Below, piece by piece: positions 34,959 to 43,816 of a DNA stretch of 64,000 nt. Location: assembly GCF_043951855.1 (NCBI RefSeq), contig NZ_JBINJW010000007.1, forward strand, positions 1 through 64,000. Reading direction: 5' to 3'. A program made the position numbers and the translations under genes. Numbering within the stretch: position 1 is the stretch's first letter; each line of letters begins with the position of its first letter. The stretch comes from Proteiniclasticum sp043951855. GTDB taxonomy: Bacteria > Bacillota > Clostridia > Clostridiales > Clostridiaceae. The notes below the pieces were generated by a model. It saw nothing but the letters and a program-made list of their open reading frames with translations. It was not told the origin of the DNA and did not search any database.

Positions 34959-35528
34959 ATGAGTAAGGGATACAGAAAAATATTCTGGGGCACGATCCTC
35001 GTGAGCTTTCTATCCCCTGGGGGAAGCATCTCCCTGGTCTTTGTACTGATCGGATGGACCATACTGATATCGGGTATCGGTGCCCTTGCTGAAAGCTCAG
35101 CCTCTGGCAGCTTTAAAAGACTGGAGAAAGTCGCCATTGCGGCAGCTGCAGTATCCCTCTTCGGTGGGGTCTTATATGAGCTGCTGCTCATGAGGTTTCC
35201 GCCAATCGTCTATTATCCTATTGTGGTGATGTCCGTCGAGCTCATCCTCTTTCATGGAATCTTTGCCGCGTCTTATGAGCATTTCAGTGGAATGGAGGAT
35301 GCAGGCACTGCCAGGATGATTCAAGAAAAGGACCGAAGCTATATGGTTCTTATGGGCATTGCGCTGGTCGTTCTTTCCGTCTTCTATACATTCAATCATT
35401 CTATCACAGGGATTCTTGGATTTTTCGCATCGCTCATTTCTAAAATCTATCTCCTTGGCGGTATGCATGAGCTGAAGAAAGCATGTGAAGAGGAGAAAAG
35501 CATTGAAGAAGAGCAGCCGACAGCGTAG
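34959..35528 (+). CDS. multi-pass membrane protein, unknown
   Basis: 189 residues with about five hydrophobic segments. It starts one base after the previous stop, with AGGGGGAG as ribosome site. Residues 1-55 form two helices; others lie near 60-78, 80-102 and 125-160. The C-terminal tail is acidic (CEEEKSIEEEQ). No family was recognised. Close packing makes co-expression with the gene before it very likely. Confidence 0.65.
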   Translation: MSKGYRKIFWGTILVSFLSPGGSISLVFVLIGWTILISGIGALAESSASGSFKRLEKVAIAAAAVSLFGGVLYELLLMRFPPIVYYPIVVMSVELILFHGIFAASYEHFSGMEDAGTARMIQEKDRSYMVLMGIALVVLSVFYTFNHSITGILGFFASLISKIYLLGGMHELKKACEEEKSIEEEQPTA

Positions 35529-35569
35529 TGACAGGGCGTGCATTCCAGATCATCAAGGAGGAAGAACTT

Positions 35570-36019
35570 TTGAAGAGAAAAAATATCATTCTACTTAGCA
35601 TAGCCATCATCATTATTGTCATCATAGGAGTCTATGCACTTTATCCTCAATCGCTGGAGGATGTGGTTTCTTCTGAGGAACGTCTCTATGTGCTTCATCA
35701 TTTTCATGATGTGGAGGATGGTGAGCCTATAGTGGAATTCAAGGAATATGAATTCGAGAAGGGATCGGAGAAAGCTCTGAAGATCAGGGAAATCCTTGGA
35801 GGATATACTTATCACAGAGGACTTCGGGTCCTTTCCTGGGATAATGACTTGGGCATCAGCAGAGAAGGAAACTTCATTCAGATCCTTTCCGGCAGCAATA
35901 CCCTTTCCTCTGGCGGTACAGGTGAAATTTTGATGAATAGCAGGATCTATTCTATAGATTACTGGGGAAGAAAGAAGAACAGAGCGCTTCTGGAAGAGAT
36001 TCTTGATGTGCTGGAGTAA
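35570..36019 (+). CDS. membrane-anchored protein with TTG start, unknown
   Basis: 149 residues. The start is a TTG, chosen because AAGGAGG lies ten bases upstream and the product then begins with a basic tip (KRKN) and a single helix, IILLSIAIIIIVIIGVYALY. A further GTG at 35528 lacks a site. The external part contains LYVLHHFHDVEDGEPIVEFK and ends with a DYWGRKKNRALLEEIL stretch. No family was recognised. It is the third gene of the four-gene membrane cluster. Confidence 0.6.
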   Translation: MKRKNIILLSIAIIIIVIIGVYALYPQSLEDVVSSEERLYVLHHFHDVEDGEPIVEFKEYEFEKGSEKALKIREILGGYTYHRGLRVLSWDNDLGISREGNFIQILSGSNTLSSGGTGEILMNSRIYSIDYWGRKKNRALLEEILDVLE

Positions 36020-36070
36020 GAGTATAGAGGCAGGGCGCATCCCAGCCGATAAAAGGAAACTGGAGGGCGT

Positions 36071-36535
36071 ATGAAAAGGAAAGTGGAATATATACTGATC
36101 ACACTGATTCTCATGGGCGTGACCTACTGGGTTTTCTTCGCAGTACCGTTTAAGACGGATATGGAAAAGAGGATTCCTGTAAGGATTTATGAAGGCGGGG
36201 AGCATGTCATGGATTCAGAGGTGCTGATAGAAGGGGAGATCGGGAAGTATCTCTTTTCAGGCAAGCAGCATTTCACTGGAAAGTTTCATCTGCTGGAGCT
36301 GCCGGAAGAGACCACAGACAGCTACATCACCTGGATGGTGAACTCAGACATTCAGAAGATACAGTCCACTTCCGCACCCAGAGGGGAGACCATCCGAATT
36401 GATAAATGGATGTTCATCGACAAGGAGATGGATTCCTTTGTGTTCTATTTTGAGGATGGAGAGAAGATGGCTGCCACATCCGGAGAACTCATGGAGTGGT
36501 TCAGGGAGAACTTCAGATTCAGCAAGGAGTCATAA
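36071..36535 (+). CDS. membrane-anchored protein, unknown
   Basis: 154 residues. One helix (about residues 6-24, YILITLILMGVTYWVFF) is followed by an external domain with two beta-rich halves (IRIYEGGEHVMD-like and FVFYFEDGEKMAATSGE). It has the same design as the third gene of the cluster, though I could not align the two by eye. GGAGGGCGT precedes the ATG. Function unknown. Confidence 0.6.
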   Translation: MKRKVEYILITLILMGVTYWVFFAVPFKTDMEKRIPVRIYEGGEHVMDSEVLIEGEIGKYLFSGKQHFTGKFHLLELPEETTDSYITWMVNSDIQKIQSTSAPRGETIRIDKWMFIDKEMDSFVFYFEDGEKMAATSGELMEWFRENFRFSKES

Positions 36536-36907
36536 ACAGGATAACTCTGAGCATAGAGTATGGAAACGGTGATACGGTGTCAGGTGCGTGCAGATCAGTC
36601 CACGTACTGAGAAATTCATGAAATACAGGGAAGTGAAAGACCTGGAAATGTATATGCCATGGGCAAAATGGCTGTAGTTTCCTGGTCTTTATCAATTTTA
36701 ATGGAGTTATGCTATCCGCGGCAGAGCGTAAGCGTTTTTACTGTACTCAGTCAAGTCTTTATGATAGCAATAACATCAGGCACTCTTGTGCGATGAATAG
36801 GAAGCGATTATCATAGAGGAATATACAGGAAAAGAGTTCGAAGCTGGAGGAGATTCGAAATGGAATCTGACGGATAGCTGAAAAGATACGTAAGGGAGTG
36901 AATAAGG
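36536..36907 (+). other. intergenic stretch before the AraC-type regulator
   Basis: I see no credible gene in these 372 bases; the short frames lack ribosome sites. No clear terminator for the preceding cluster was found either. Confidence 0.5.
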
Positions 36908-38116
36908 ATGTATGTGATGGAGGAGCTGTATGACGTATGCACGTCACTGGGAAAGAGCATTGGCATAGAGTTTGCCCTGGTTGATGCCAAGGGGAAGGCA
37001 AAGTTTCGAATGGCCATACGAAAAGACGTGACGCTGTTCAAGTATCGAAGTCAGTATAAAGAGCAGATCATAGAAGCATTGACCGAAGCCGATGAAAATG
37101 TCGTACTTGTTTTCACCGACAATCTAGGCGCCCAGTACCTTGCGGTAGGCACTTCAGTAGAAAACATGCCTTATTACCTTATTGGAGGACCTTTTCTGTC
37201 CATGCTGATCACTGAAGAGAATCAGCACAGAATCATTCAGGAGAATCAGATTCCTCTAGAGGACCAGCATTATCTTTATGAGGCCATTAAAACCATGAAG
37301 ATCCTCAATCTCGAAGAGTACACATCCATAGCAAAAATCATGCTCTGGATTATAAGAAAAAATCATTTCGACGCAGAACTGATCTACAGTATGAGCAGCA
37401 AGGTGAACTATGACAGGGAAAGACCCAGAGAGATTGAAGAGTCCTTTACCATAATCGATGAAAGGTATCGTATGCAGAATAAAATGATGCATTACGTTTC
37501 CATGGGGGATGGGGAAACGGCCAAGAAAATGGGTGGAAAGACGGTGTATGACTTCAGCTATCGTGTTCCGGGAGATCCCATGCGTGCCATGAAAAATCAG
37601 TATCTGACCTTCAATACGATTCTGAGAATAGCCTTGGAGCGCGTCGGTGTCACACCACTTTCCCTGCACCAGCTGTCTGATAATATGGCCATCCTCATTG
37701 AAGCAACCAACAGTGTCGATCAGATCATGTCCATGGGAAACAGACTCATCGATGAATACAGTAAGCTGGCCAAAAGGCATCATACACGAGGCCTGACCAG
37801 AAACATCCACAATGCGCAGCGATATATCGATAACCATCTGTCAGAAAAGATTCATCTAAGTGAGATTGCAGAAGAGATCGGAGTAAATCCGTCTCACTTG
37901 TCCAGACAGTTCAGGAAGGAAACAGGAAAGACCATAACTCAGTTCATTCACTCCAGAAGAGTGGAGAAAGCGAAAACCCTGCTGCGACTGAATGAGTCTA
38001 GTATCACAGAAGTAGCGGTGAAATGCGGATTTGAAGAACTGAATTATTTTTCGAGAGTGTTCAGACAGAATACAGGCTGCACACCGATGGAGTACCAGAA
38101 GCAGCATAAACGATAA
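36908..38116 (+). CDS. AraC-family transcriptional regulator
   Basis: 402 residues. The C-terminal 100 residues carry the two helix-turn-helix units of AraC proteins: KIHLSEIAEEIGVNPSHLSR and SITEVAVKCGFEELNYFSRV, with the closing signature FRQNTGCTPMEY. The N-terminal 290 residues are a sensor of no clear family, beginning MYVMEELYDVCTSLGKSIGI. Its position just before the beta-glucuronidase gene, separated by a terminator, suggests it activates that gene in response to a glucuronide. Confidence 0.88.
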   Translation: MYVMEELYDVCTSLGKSIGIEFALVDAKGKAKFRMAIRKDVTLFKYRSQYKEQIIEALTEADENVVLVFTDNLGAQYLAVGTSVENMPYYLIGGPFLSMLITEENQHRIIQENQIPLEDQHYLYEAIKTMKILNLEEYTSIAKIMLWIIRKNHFDAELIYSMSSKVNYDRERPREIEESFTIIDERYRMQNKMMHYVSMGDGETAKKMGGKTVYDFSYRVPGDPMRAMKNQYLTFNTILRIALERVGVTPLSLHQLSDNMAILIEATNSVDQIMSMGNRLIDEYSKLAKRHHTRGLTRNIHNAQRYIDNHLSEKIHLSEIAEEIGVNPSHLSRQFRKETGKTITQFIHSRRVEKAKTLLRLNESSITEVAVKCGFEELNYFSRVFRQNTGCTPMEYQKQHKR

Positions 38117-38123
38117 AGAAACC

Positions 38124-38178
38124 GAGTCATGAGCCCCTAGTAGCAGGATTGTTCTCAGGGGAATTCATGGCTCTTTTT
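38124..38178 (+). terminator. intrinsic terminator
   Basis: An imperfect stem (arms near 38124-38138 and 38157-38173) is followed by TTTTTCTT. It separates the AraC gene from the glucuronidase gene. Confidence 0.7.
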
Positions 38179-38317
38179 CTTATGTATTTTTCAGAAAAAA
38201 CTGAAGAAAAGAGCAAAATAAGGCTATAAATGCAAAAATAGTACAAACGGGAATCGTTATCATATCTTATAATCAGTTCAGTTAACTAGAATATGTAGAA
38301 AGTGAGGAAGTCAGTTT

Positions 38318-40090
38318 ATGCTATATCCTATCTCAACACAAACAAGAACAGTGATGGATCTTTCCGGTATCTGGAAGTTCTCTCTGGAGGAGAATCATGA
38401 TCCTAAGATTCCTCTGACTGCTGACGAAGTCATGGCGGTACCAGGGTCTTTTAACGAACAGGGCGTGATCAGAAGGATCAGAAATCATGTGGGGTCCGTA
38501 TGGTATGAAAAGGATTTTGAAGTGCACCAAACGCTCCAGAAGGAGCGGCTGGTGCTTCGATTCGGCAGTGCGACCCATCAGGCCAAGGTTTATGTCAACG
38601 GAGAGCTTGTCATGGAACATAAAGGCGGATTTATGCCTTTTGAAGCAGAAATCAATGCATTTCTTCAGCCAGGCAAGAACAGGGTCACCGTCGAGGTGAA
38701 TAACATTCTGGATTATACGACTCTGCCTGTGGGAAACTATTCGGAGAAAGACGGAGTGAAGAAAAACGCACCGAACTTTGATTTCTTCAATTACGCCGGC
38801 ATTCACAGACCGGTGAAAATCTATTCCACGCCGAAGAGTCATGTGGAAGACATCACCATCACCTATGAGGTGAAGGGAGAAGATGCTGAGGTTCATTTCA
38901 AAGAGACTGTTCAGGGAGACCATGACCGTGTAAGATTTGTGGTAAGAGATGAAGAAGGCGCAGTGGTCTGCGACACCTATGAGAAGAGCGCTGTGATTCC
39001 AGGGGCGAAGCTGTGGAATCCACTGGCGGCTTATCTCTATGAGGTGGAAATCCATGTGGAGAAAAACGGAGAGACGGTGGACCTCTACAGAGAGTCCTTC
39101 GGCATAAGAACCGTGGAGGTGAAGGACAATCAGTTCCTGATCAACGGAAAGCCCTTCTATTTCAAAGGTTTCGGCAAGCATGAAGACTTCTTCGTCAATG
39201 GAAGAGGACTTAATGAAGCATTGAATGTGACGGATCTTAATCTGATGAAATGGCTTGGGGCCAACTCCTTCAGGACAGCTCACTATCCATATTCCGAGGA
39301 AATGATGAGACTGTGCGACAGACAGGGCATTGTGGTCATCGATGAGACACCTGCTGTGGGCATCATGCATGGATTCAACTTTGCGCTCTTTGGCGGAGAT
39401 GGTGAGAAGAAGAACACCTATGATGTGATGAATACCACAGAAGCCCATGAACAGGTTCTGAGAGAACTGATTGCCAGAGATAAGAATCTGGCATGCGTGG
39501 TCATGTGGTCTGTAGCCAATGAAGCAGCTACACAGGAAGAAGGAGCTGATGCGTATTTCGCGCCGCTCATCCAGCTGACAAGAGACCTGGACCCTCAGAA
39601 GAGACCTGTGACCATGGTTCTCATCATGATGTCCATGCCCCATAATGACCTGGTATCCAAATACCTGGATGTCATCTGTCTCAACCGGTACTATGGCTGG
39701 TACATCAATACCGGAGAGCTGGAAGAGGCCAAAGCGGCTCTGCGCAAGGAACTTTCGGCCTGGAAAACAGCTTATCCGGATACACCTGTGATGTTCACAG
39801 AGTACGGAGCGGATACAGTGGCAGGATTCCATGCTGTGGATGACATTCCCTTTACGGAGGAGTATCAGGTCAGATATCTTCAGGCCAATCATGAAGTCTT
39901 TGACGAGTTTGATCATGTGATCGGGGAACAGATGTGGAACTTTGCGGATTTTGAGACCTCCGTTGGCATCATCCGCGTCCAGGGGAACAAGAAAGGACTC
40001 TTCACCAGGCAGAGACAGCCGAAGATGGCAGCCCATACCGTAAGAGAAAGATGGATGAAGATTCCGGATTTTCACTATAAGAAGAGATAG
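38318..40090 (+). CDS. uidA: beta-glucuronidase (GH2)
   Basis: 590-residue retaining glycosidase that cleaves beta-D-glucuronides. The acid/base is Glu402 in SVANEAAT and the nucleophile Glu495 in FTEYGADTVAG. The N-terminal jelly roll (LSGIWKF, GSVWYEKDFEV) and the NxK motif that reads the glucuronate carboxylate (GNKKG near residue 565) support glucuronidase rather than galactosidase. No signal peptide. A TATAAT at 38268-38273 has no good -35 partner, as expected for an AraC-activated promoter. The GPH transporter follows. Confidence 0.94.
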   Translation: MLYPISTQTRTVMDLSGIWKFSLEENHDPKIPLTADEVMAVPGSFNEQGVIRRIRNHVGSVWYEKDFEVHQTLQKERLVLRFGSATHQAKVYVNGELVMEHKGGFMPFEAEINAFLQPGKNRVTVEVNNILDYTTLPVGNYSEKDGVKKNAPNFDFFNYAGIHRPVKIYSTPKSHVEDITITYEVKGEDAEVHFKETVQGDHDRVRFVVRDEEGAVVCDTYEKSAVIPGAKLWNPLAAYLYEVEIHVEKNGETVDLYRESFGIRTVEVKDNQFLINGKPFYFKGFGKHEDFFVNGRGLNEALNVTDLNLMKWLGANSFRTAHYPYSEEMMRLCDRQGIVVIDETPAVGIMHGFNFALFGGDGEKKNTYDVMNTTEAHEQVLRELIARDKNLACVVMWSVANEAATQEEGADAYFAPLIQLTRDLDPQKRPVTMVLIMMSMPHNDLVSKYLDVICLNRYYGWYINTGELEEAKAALRKELSAWKTAYPDTPVMFTEYGADTVAGFHAVDDIPFTEEYQVRYLQANHEVFDEFDHVIGEQMWNFADFETSVGIIRVQGNKKGLFTRQRQPKMAAHTVRERWMKIPDFHYKKR

Positions 40091-40243
40091 ACTATAAATT
40101 CCTACACCATGACAGGAGAGAAGAGCAGTGCATCTTGCCTTCTCTCTCCATGAGTGTTCCTGTTCATTGTGTGTTATCCTATTTTTCAATATTTTTTATC
40201 ATTGAAGTAAACGTTTAAATCATATATATCGGGAGGAAATAAA

Positions 40244-41695
40244 ATGGAAACCAGAAACCAGGTCATATACAACAGATCCTCAAATCTTCAGATCGGACTT
40301 TTTGTTTTAAATAATACCGCGACAAATCTCTATATGTTCTTCATGATGTTTGTATCCTACTATGCCACAGGTGTAGCGGGACTGCTAGTAGTGGCGGTCA
40401 CAAGCATTATGACCGCCATGAGAATTTTTGACGGATTCACGGATCCGCTCATCGGCTTCATTATCGACAAGACGGAGTCCAAAATCGGTAAATTCAGACC
40501 CTACATGGTCCTTGGAAACATCATCCTGGCTGTCAGTGTGATTCTTCTTCACGGGACAACACATCTTGTGCCTCAGAACATGAGACTGCTCTATTTCGTA
40601 TTGATCTATTCCATATACATCATTGGATATACATTTCAGACAGCCTGCACCAAGGCTGCACAGACCGTTCTGACCAATGACCCGAAGCAGAGACCTCTGT
40701 TCACACTCTTTGATGGAATTTTCAATACCGTTGTTTTTGTGAGCGGACAGTTTCTGGTATCAGGTGTCCTGGTTCCAAAGCACGGAGGATTCACGGAAGG
40801 ATTCTTTAATGAAATGATGATCGGCATTATTTCAATCTCAGCCCTGTTCACCGCTTTATCAGTGCTTGCCATCTGGAAGAAGGACGTGAAGGAGAACTGG
40901 GGAGTTCCCTCTGATGTGCAGATACGACTGAGAGACTACTGGCCCATCATTAAGGGAAACAGACCTCTTCAGATGCTGATTGTTGCGGCTTCCACGGATA
41001 AACTGGCAGCTACCGTAAGACAGAACTCCGTAACAGTCATCATGCTTTACGGCATCCTTCTAGGAAACTATGCCCTTTCAGGGACACTTGGCCTCATCAT
41101 GACTCCGCTTACCATCGTCTTGACTTTTGTTGGTATCGGATATGCCAGAAAGCTGGGCCAGAAAAAGGCTTATGTCACTTCAACCTGGATTTCAGTGGCA
41201 CTGAGTATTCTTCTAGTCATATTCTTTGTGACAGCGGATCTTACGACCATTTCTCTGTCCAATCTGAATCTAGCAACCCTGATCTTCATGGCACTGATGG
41301 TTCTGCAAGCAGGCGCCATGTCCATCGGAAGCAACATCGTCATCCCAATGATTGCAGACTGTTCCGACTATCAGACCTATAAGACCGGTCAGTATATTCC
41401 TGGGATGATGGGCACCATATTCTCCTTTGTGGACAAGCTGATTTCAGCCTTCAGTGCCAGTATAGTAGGCGTCATGGTGGCTTTCATCGGATTTAGAGAT
41501 CAGCTGCCCACTGCAGAAACTCCTCTGACAGGTCCCATTTTCTGGATGACCCTGTTCTTCTTCGTAGGTGTTCCAGTACTAGGCTGGCTGGCATCTCTAG
41601 TATCCATGAAGTTCTATGATCTGGATGGAAAAAAGATGGAGGAAATCCAGCAGGCCATTCACGATATGAAAACAGCAGTAGAACCTACTGCATAA
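40244..41695 (+). CDS. GPH-family glycoside/hexuronide:cation symporter
   Basis: 483-residue carrier with 12 hydrophobic segments. RIFDGFTDPLIGFIIDKTES and GKFRPYMVLGN are the signature loop of the glycoside-pentoside-hexuronide family (MelB, UidB). Its place right after the glucuronidase gene argues for glucuronide uptake. GGGAGGAAATAAA precedes the ATG. A strong terminator ends the unit, so regulator, enzyme and carrier make a compact glucuronide module. Confidence 0.9.
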   Translation: METRNQVIYNRSSNLQIGLFVLNNTATNLYMFFMMFVSYYATGVAGLLVVAVTSIMTAMRIFDGFTDPLIGFIIDKTESKIGKFRPYMVLGNIILAVSVILLHGTTHLVPQNMRLLYFVLIYSIYIIGYTFQTACTKAAQTVLTNDPKQRPLFTLFDGIFNTVVFVSGQFLVSGVLVPKHGGFTEGFFNEMMIGIISISALFTALSVLAIWKKDVKENWGVPSDVQIRLRDYWPIIKGNRPLQMLIVAASTDKLAATVRQNSVTVIMLYGILLGNYALSGTLGLIMTPLTIVLTFVGIGYARKLGQKKAYVTSTWISVALSILLVIFFVTADLTTISLSNLNLATLIFMALMVLQAGAMSIGSNIVIPMIADCSDYQTYKTGQYIPGMMGTIFSFVDKLISAFSASIVGVMVAFIGFRDQLPTAETPLTGPIFWMTLFFFVGVPVLGWLASLVSMKFYDLDGKKMEEIQQAIHDMKTAVEPTA

Positions 41696-41703
41696 ACATA
41701 CTA

Positions 41704-41751
41704 CCCAAAAAAACTGTCAGCTTCTTCAAAAGAGCTGACAGTTTTTTTGGG
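41704..41751 (+). terminator. intrinsic terminator
   Basis: A long stem in which AAAAAAACTGTCAGCT pairs with its perfect complement, with a loop of about ten bases. The 3' arm supplies seven T. Confidence 0.92.
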
Positions 41752-41885
41752 GTAAATAGAAAAAGTAGATTCACTGATTTTCTGAAAGAAGCTGCTTTGA
41801 CTTCTGAATTCAGCATACGATGAGTTTCATAATGCGAAACCCATTCTGAAAAGGAATCGCAGAAAATGGTTGGACAAGTTATCTG

Positions 41886-42329
41886 CTAGTCATCAGATAG
41901 GCTCACATATCTGGCATCGCTTACGCCATCCAGATAGAGGAAGTTTGTGATGTCCACCTGCACGATGCAGGAGTCATCCATTTCCGTCAGCGCGCGTAGG
42001 CTGGGATGCTTCCGGACCAGTTTTTCGATGATCTCAAGTGACCAATCTCTGTCCTTGATGATGCTGGCATGACCGTAAACGGTCAGAGCCTTCACCTGGG
42101 GCTGCCTTTCGGTGATCTTCTCTCTGGTGTCAATAAGAAGGCTCACTTCCGGATTCTCCACGATGCTTGCATATTTCGTGCTTCCTTTCAGTGTGACCAT
42201 ATAGAGCTTTTGTGCATCCTCGTCCGTCATGTAGAGCATCAGGGAACTGTTGGTTCGCAGGTCCTTGCAGGTGGACAGCACGCAGAAGTTGTTTTCCTTC
42301 ACCATGGTTTTGCATAGACTGATATTCAT
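41886..42329 (-). CDS. pyridoxamine 5'-phosphate oxidase-family protein
   Basis: 147 residues of the split-barrel flavin-binding type. NNFCVLSTCKDLRTNSSLMLY, LYMVTLKGSTKYASIVENPEV-like text and VKALTVYGHASII follow the family. Such small members bind FMN, F420-like cofactors or heme and rarely act as true PNP oxidases, so the reaction is open. It is a single gene. No strong ribosome site is needed beyond GGAGGGTG before the ATG. Confidence 0.82.
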   Translation of the reverse strand: MNISLCKTMVKENNFCVLSTCKDLRTNSSLMLYMTDEDAQKLYMVTLKGSTKYASIVENPEVSLLIDTREKITERQPQVKALTVYGHASIIKDRDWSLEIIEKLVRKHPSLRALTEMDDSCIVQVDITNFLYLDGVSDARYVSLSDD

Positions 42330-42643
42330 GATACACCCTCCATTCTCAGTTTTCTTTTTCTAAGTATAGCATGCAGATGTCCGGTGACAGGTGGTCTAAA
42401 AGAATATTTCCTGAAAACTTTATGATCTCTTCACTCCTTGTGATCGAACCGATTTGATGAGAAGAAGGTTCTTAGAAAGAAAAAGGGTCTATTTAGCTGA
42501 GAGAAGGTTTGCGGTCCTAAGCCATACAATCCTGAAAGTTGATTTTCAGCTGATTTTGCAATATAGTGTGAGCATAAAAGAAGAATGAAAGTCTTCGTCA
42601 GAAATCGTAATGATTCTAGTCATACCGAAGGGAGAAGATAAAA
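42330..42643. other. intergenic region between divergent genes
   Basis: No gene is visible in these 314 bases. The part next to 42644 is AT-rich with possible -10 sequences (CAATATAGT), but no convincing promoter pair was found. Confidence 0.5.
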
Positions 42644-43696
42644 ATGAAAGCAGTACAGGTTACAGGATATGGAGACATAGACAAGCTTCACGTGGTACAT
42701 ATCGAGAAGTCACAGCCTAAGGAGAATGAGGTGCTGATCAAGGTCAAGGCCTGCGGCATCAACAATACGGAAATCTGGATGAGGGAAGGTGCCTACGGGG
42801 CGGATAAAGAATCCGGATGGAGACCGGAAGGTGTCCAGTTTCCTAGAATTCCAGGCTCTGATATCACAGGTGTCGTCGTAGAGGCGGGAAAGAATGTGGA
42901 TAAAAGCATCCTTGGAAAGAATGTGGTGGTCTTTCCCTTCACTTCTTCAGGGGAGGAAGGGACGGAGCACTATGCAGAAGACATGTCCTTCATCGGGTCG
43001 GAATATGACGGCGGATATGCAGAGTATGTGGCCTGGCCGGAAAGCCTATGCTTTCCCATGCCTCTTCAGGACTTCAGTCAGAGCGCCGTGTTTTCCGTCA
43101 GCGGCCTGACGGCCTGGCATATGGTGGAGCAGATCAGACCGAAGAAGGAAGAGACCATTCTCGTCACAGGCGCCAATGGAGGCGTAGGGTCCATGAACGT
43201 GCAGATTGCTTCGAAGATCCATGGGGCAAAGGTTATTGCTCTGGTGGGAGACCCCAGTCTGAGAGACCGGATGAAGGAGCTTGGTGCTAGCCATGTGCTT
43301 TCCTATAAATCAGCGCATCTTGCAGAAGAAATTCTGGAGCTGAATGGAGGCCCTGTGGATTCGGTGCTGGATGTGGTGGGAGATGCCTTATTCAAGACTG
43401 TGATCAAGGTTCTGAAAAAAGGAGGGAAGCTCTGCATCTCAGGGTCCATCGGCGGACAGACCACCCATGTGGATTTAAGAGACATCTATCTCAAGCACAT
43501 CACCATTTACGGCTCGGTGCTGGGCACCAGAAAAGAGTTCAAAGACATGCTGGATGCGGTGGCGGAAGGAAAGCTGAAGCCCATCATCGATAAGACCTTC
43601 CCCCTGGAGAAGGCTGCGGAAGCCCAGACCTATTTCAAGCAGTCGGGTAAGCTGGGAAAGATCGTGCTGCTGCCGGAAGAGGAAAGCGAAGCGTAG
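42644..43696 (+). CDS. zinc-independent MDR alcohol dehydrogenase/quinone oxidoreductase
   Basis: 350 residues of the medium-chain dehydrogenase family. MKAVQVTGYGDIDKL at the start, VKACGINNTEIWMREG, and the nucleotide loop VTGANGGVGSMNVQIAS are typical of quinone-oxidoreductase-like members. The catalytic zinc cysteine is replaced by the NNTE stretch, so it is a zinc-free type using NAD(P)H on quinones or enones. GAAGGGAGAAG precedes the ATG. A terminator follows. Confidence 0.88.
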   Translation: MKAVQVTGYGDIDKLHVVHIEKSQPKENEVLIKVKACGINNTEIWMREGAYGADKESGWRPEGVQFPRIPGSDITGVVVEAGKNVDKSILGKNVVVFPFTSSGEEGTEHYAEDMSFIGSEYDGGYAEYVAWPESLCFPMPLQDFSQSAVFSVSGLTAWHMVEQIRPKKEETILVTGANGGVGSMNVQIASKIHGAKVIALVGDPSLRDRMKELGASHVLSYKSAHLAEEILELNGGPVDSVLDVVGDALFKTVIKVLKKGGKLCISGSIGGQTTHVDLRDIYLKHITIYGSVLGTRKEFKDMLDAVAEGKLKPIIDKTFPLEKAAEAQTYFKQSGKLGKIVLLPEEESEA

Positions 43697-43765
43697 AGCT
43701 TACGATTTTTTCTGCTCAGTTTTCTCTATCAGCTCTATAGCAGAAGAGAAAAAAACAAGTATTTT

Positions 43766-43802
43766 AAAACTCCTGATCCAAGCGCGGATCAGGAGTTTTT
43801 TA
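43766..43802. terminator. bidirectional intrinsic terminator
   Basis: A 14-bp perfect stem (43766-43779 with 43787-43800) with T or A tracts on both sides. It lies between convergent genes. Confidence 0.9.
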
Positions 43803-43816
43803 GTTTCTGTCAGAGA

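Noticed and set aside
38333..40189. A 618-codon open frame on the minus strand, longer than the gene opposite
   Set aside because: It is antisense to the glucuronidase gene, whose catalytic motifs are intact, and its product shows no motif, odd composition and no ribosome site.
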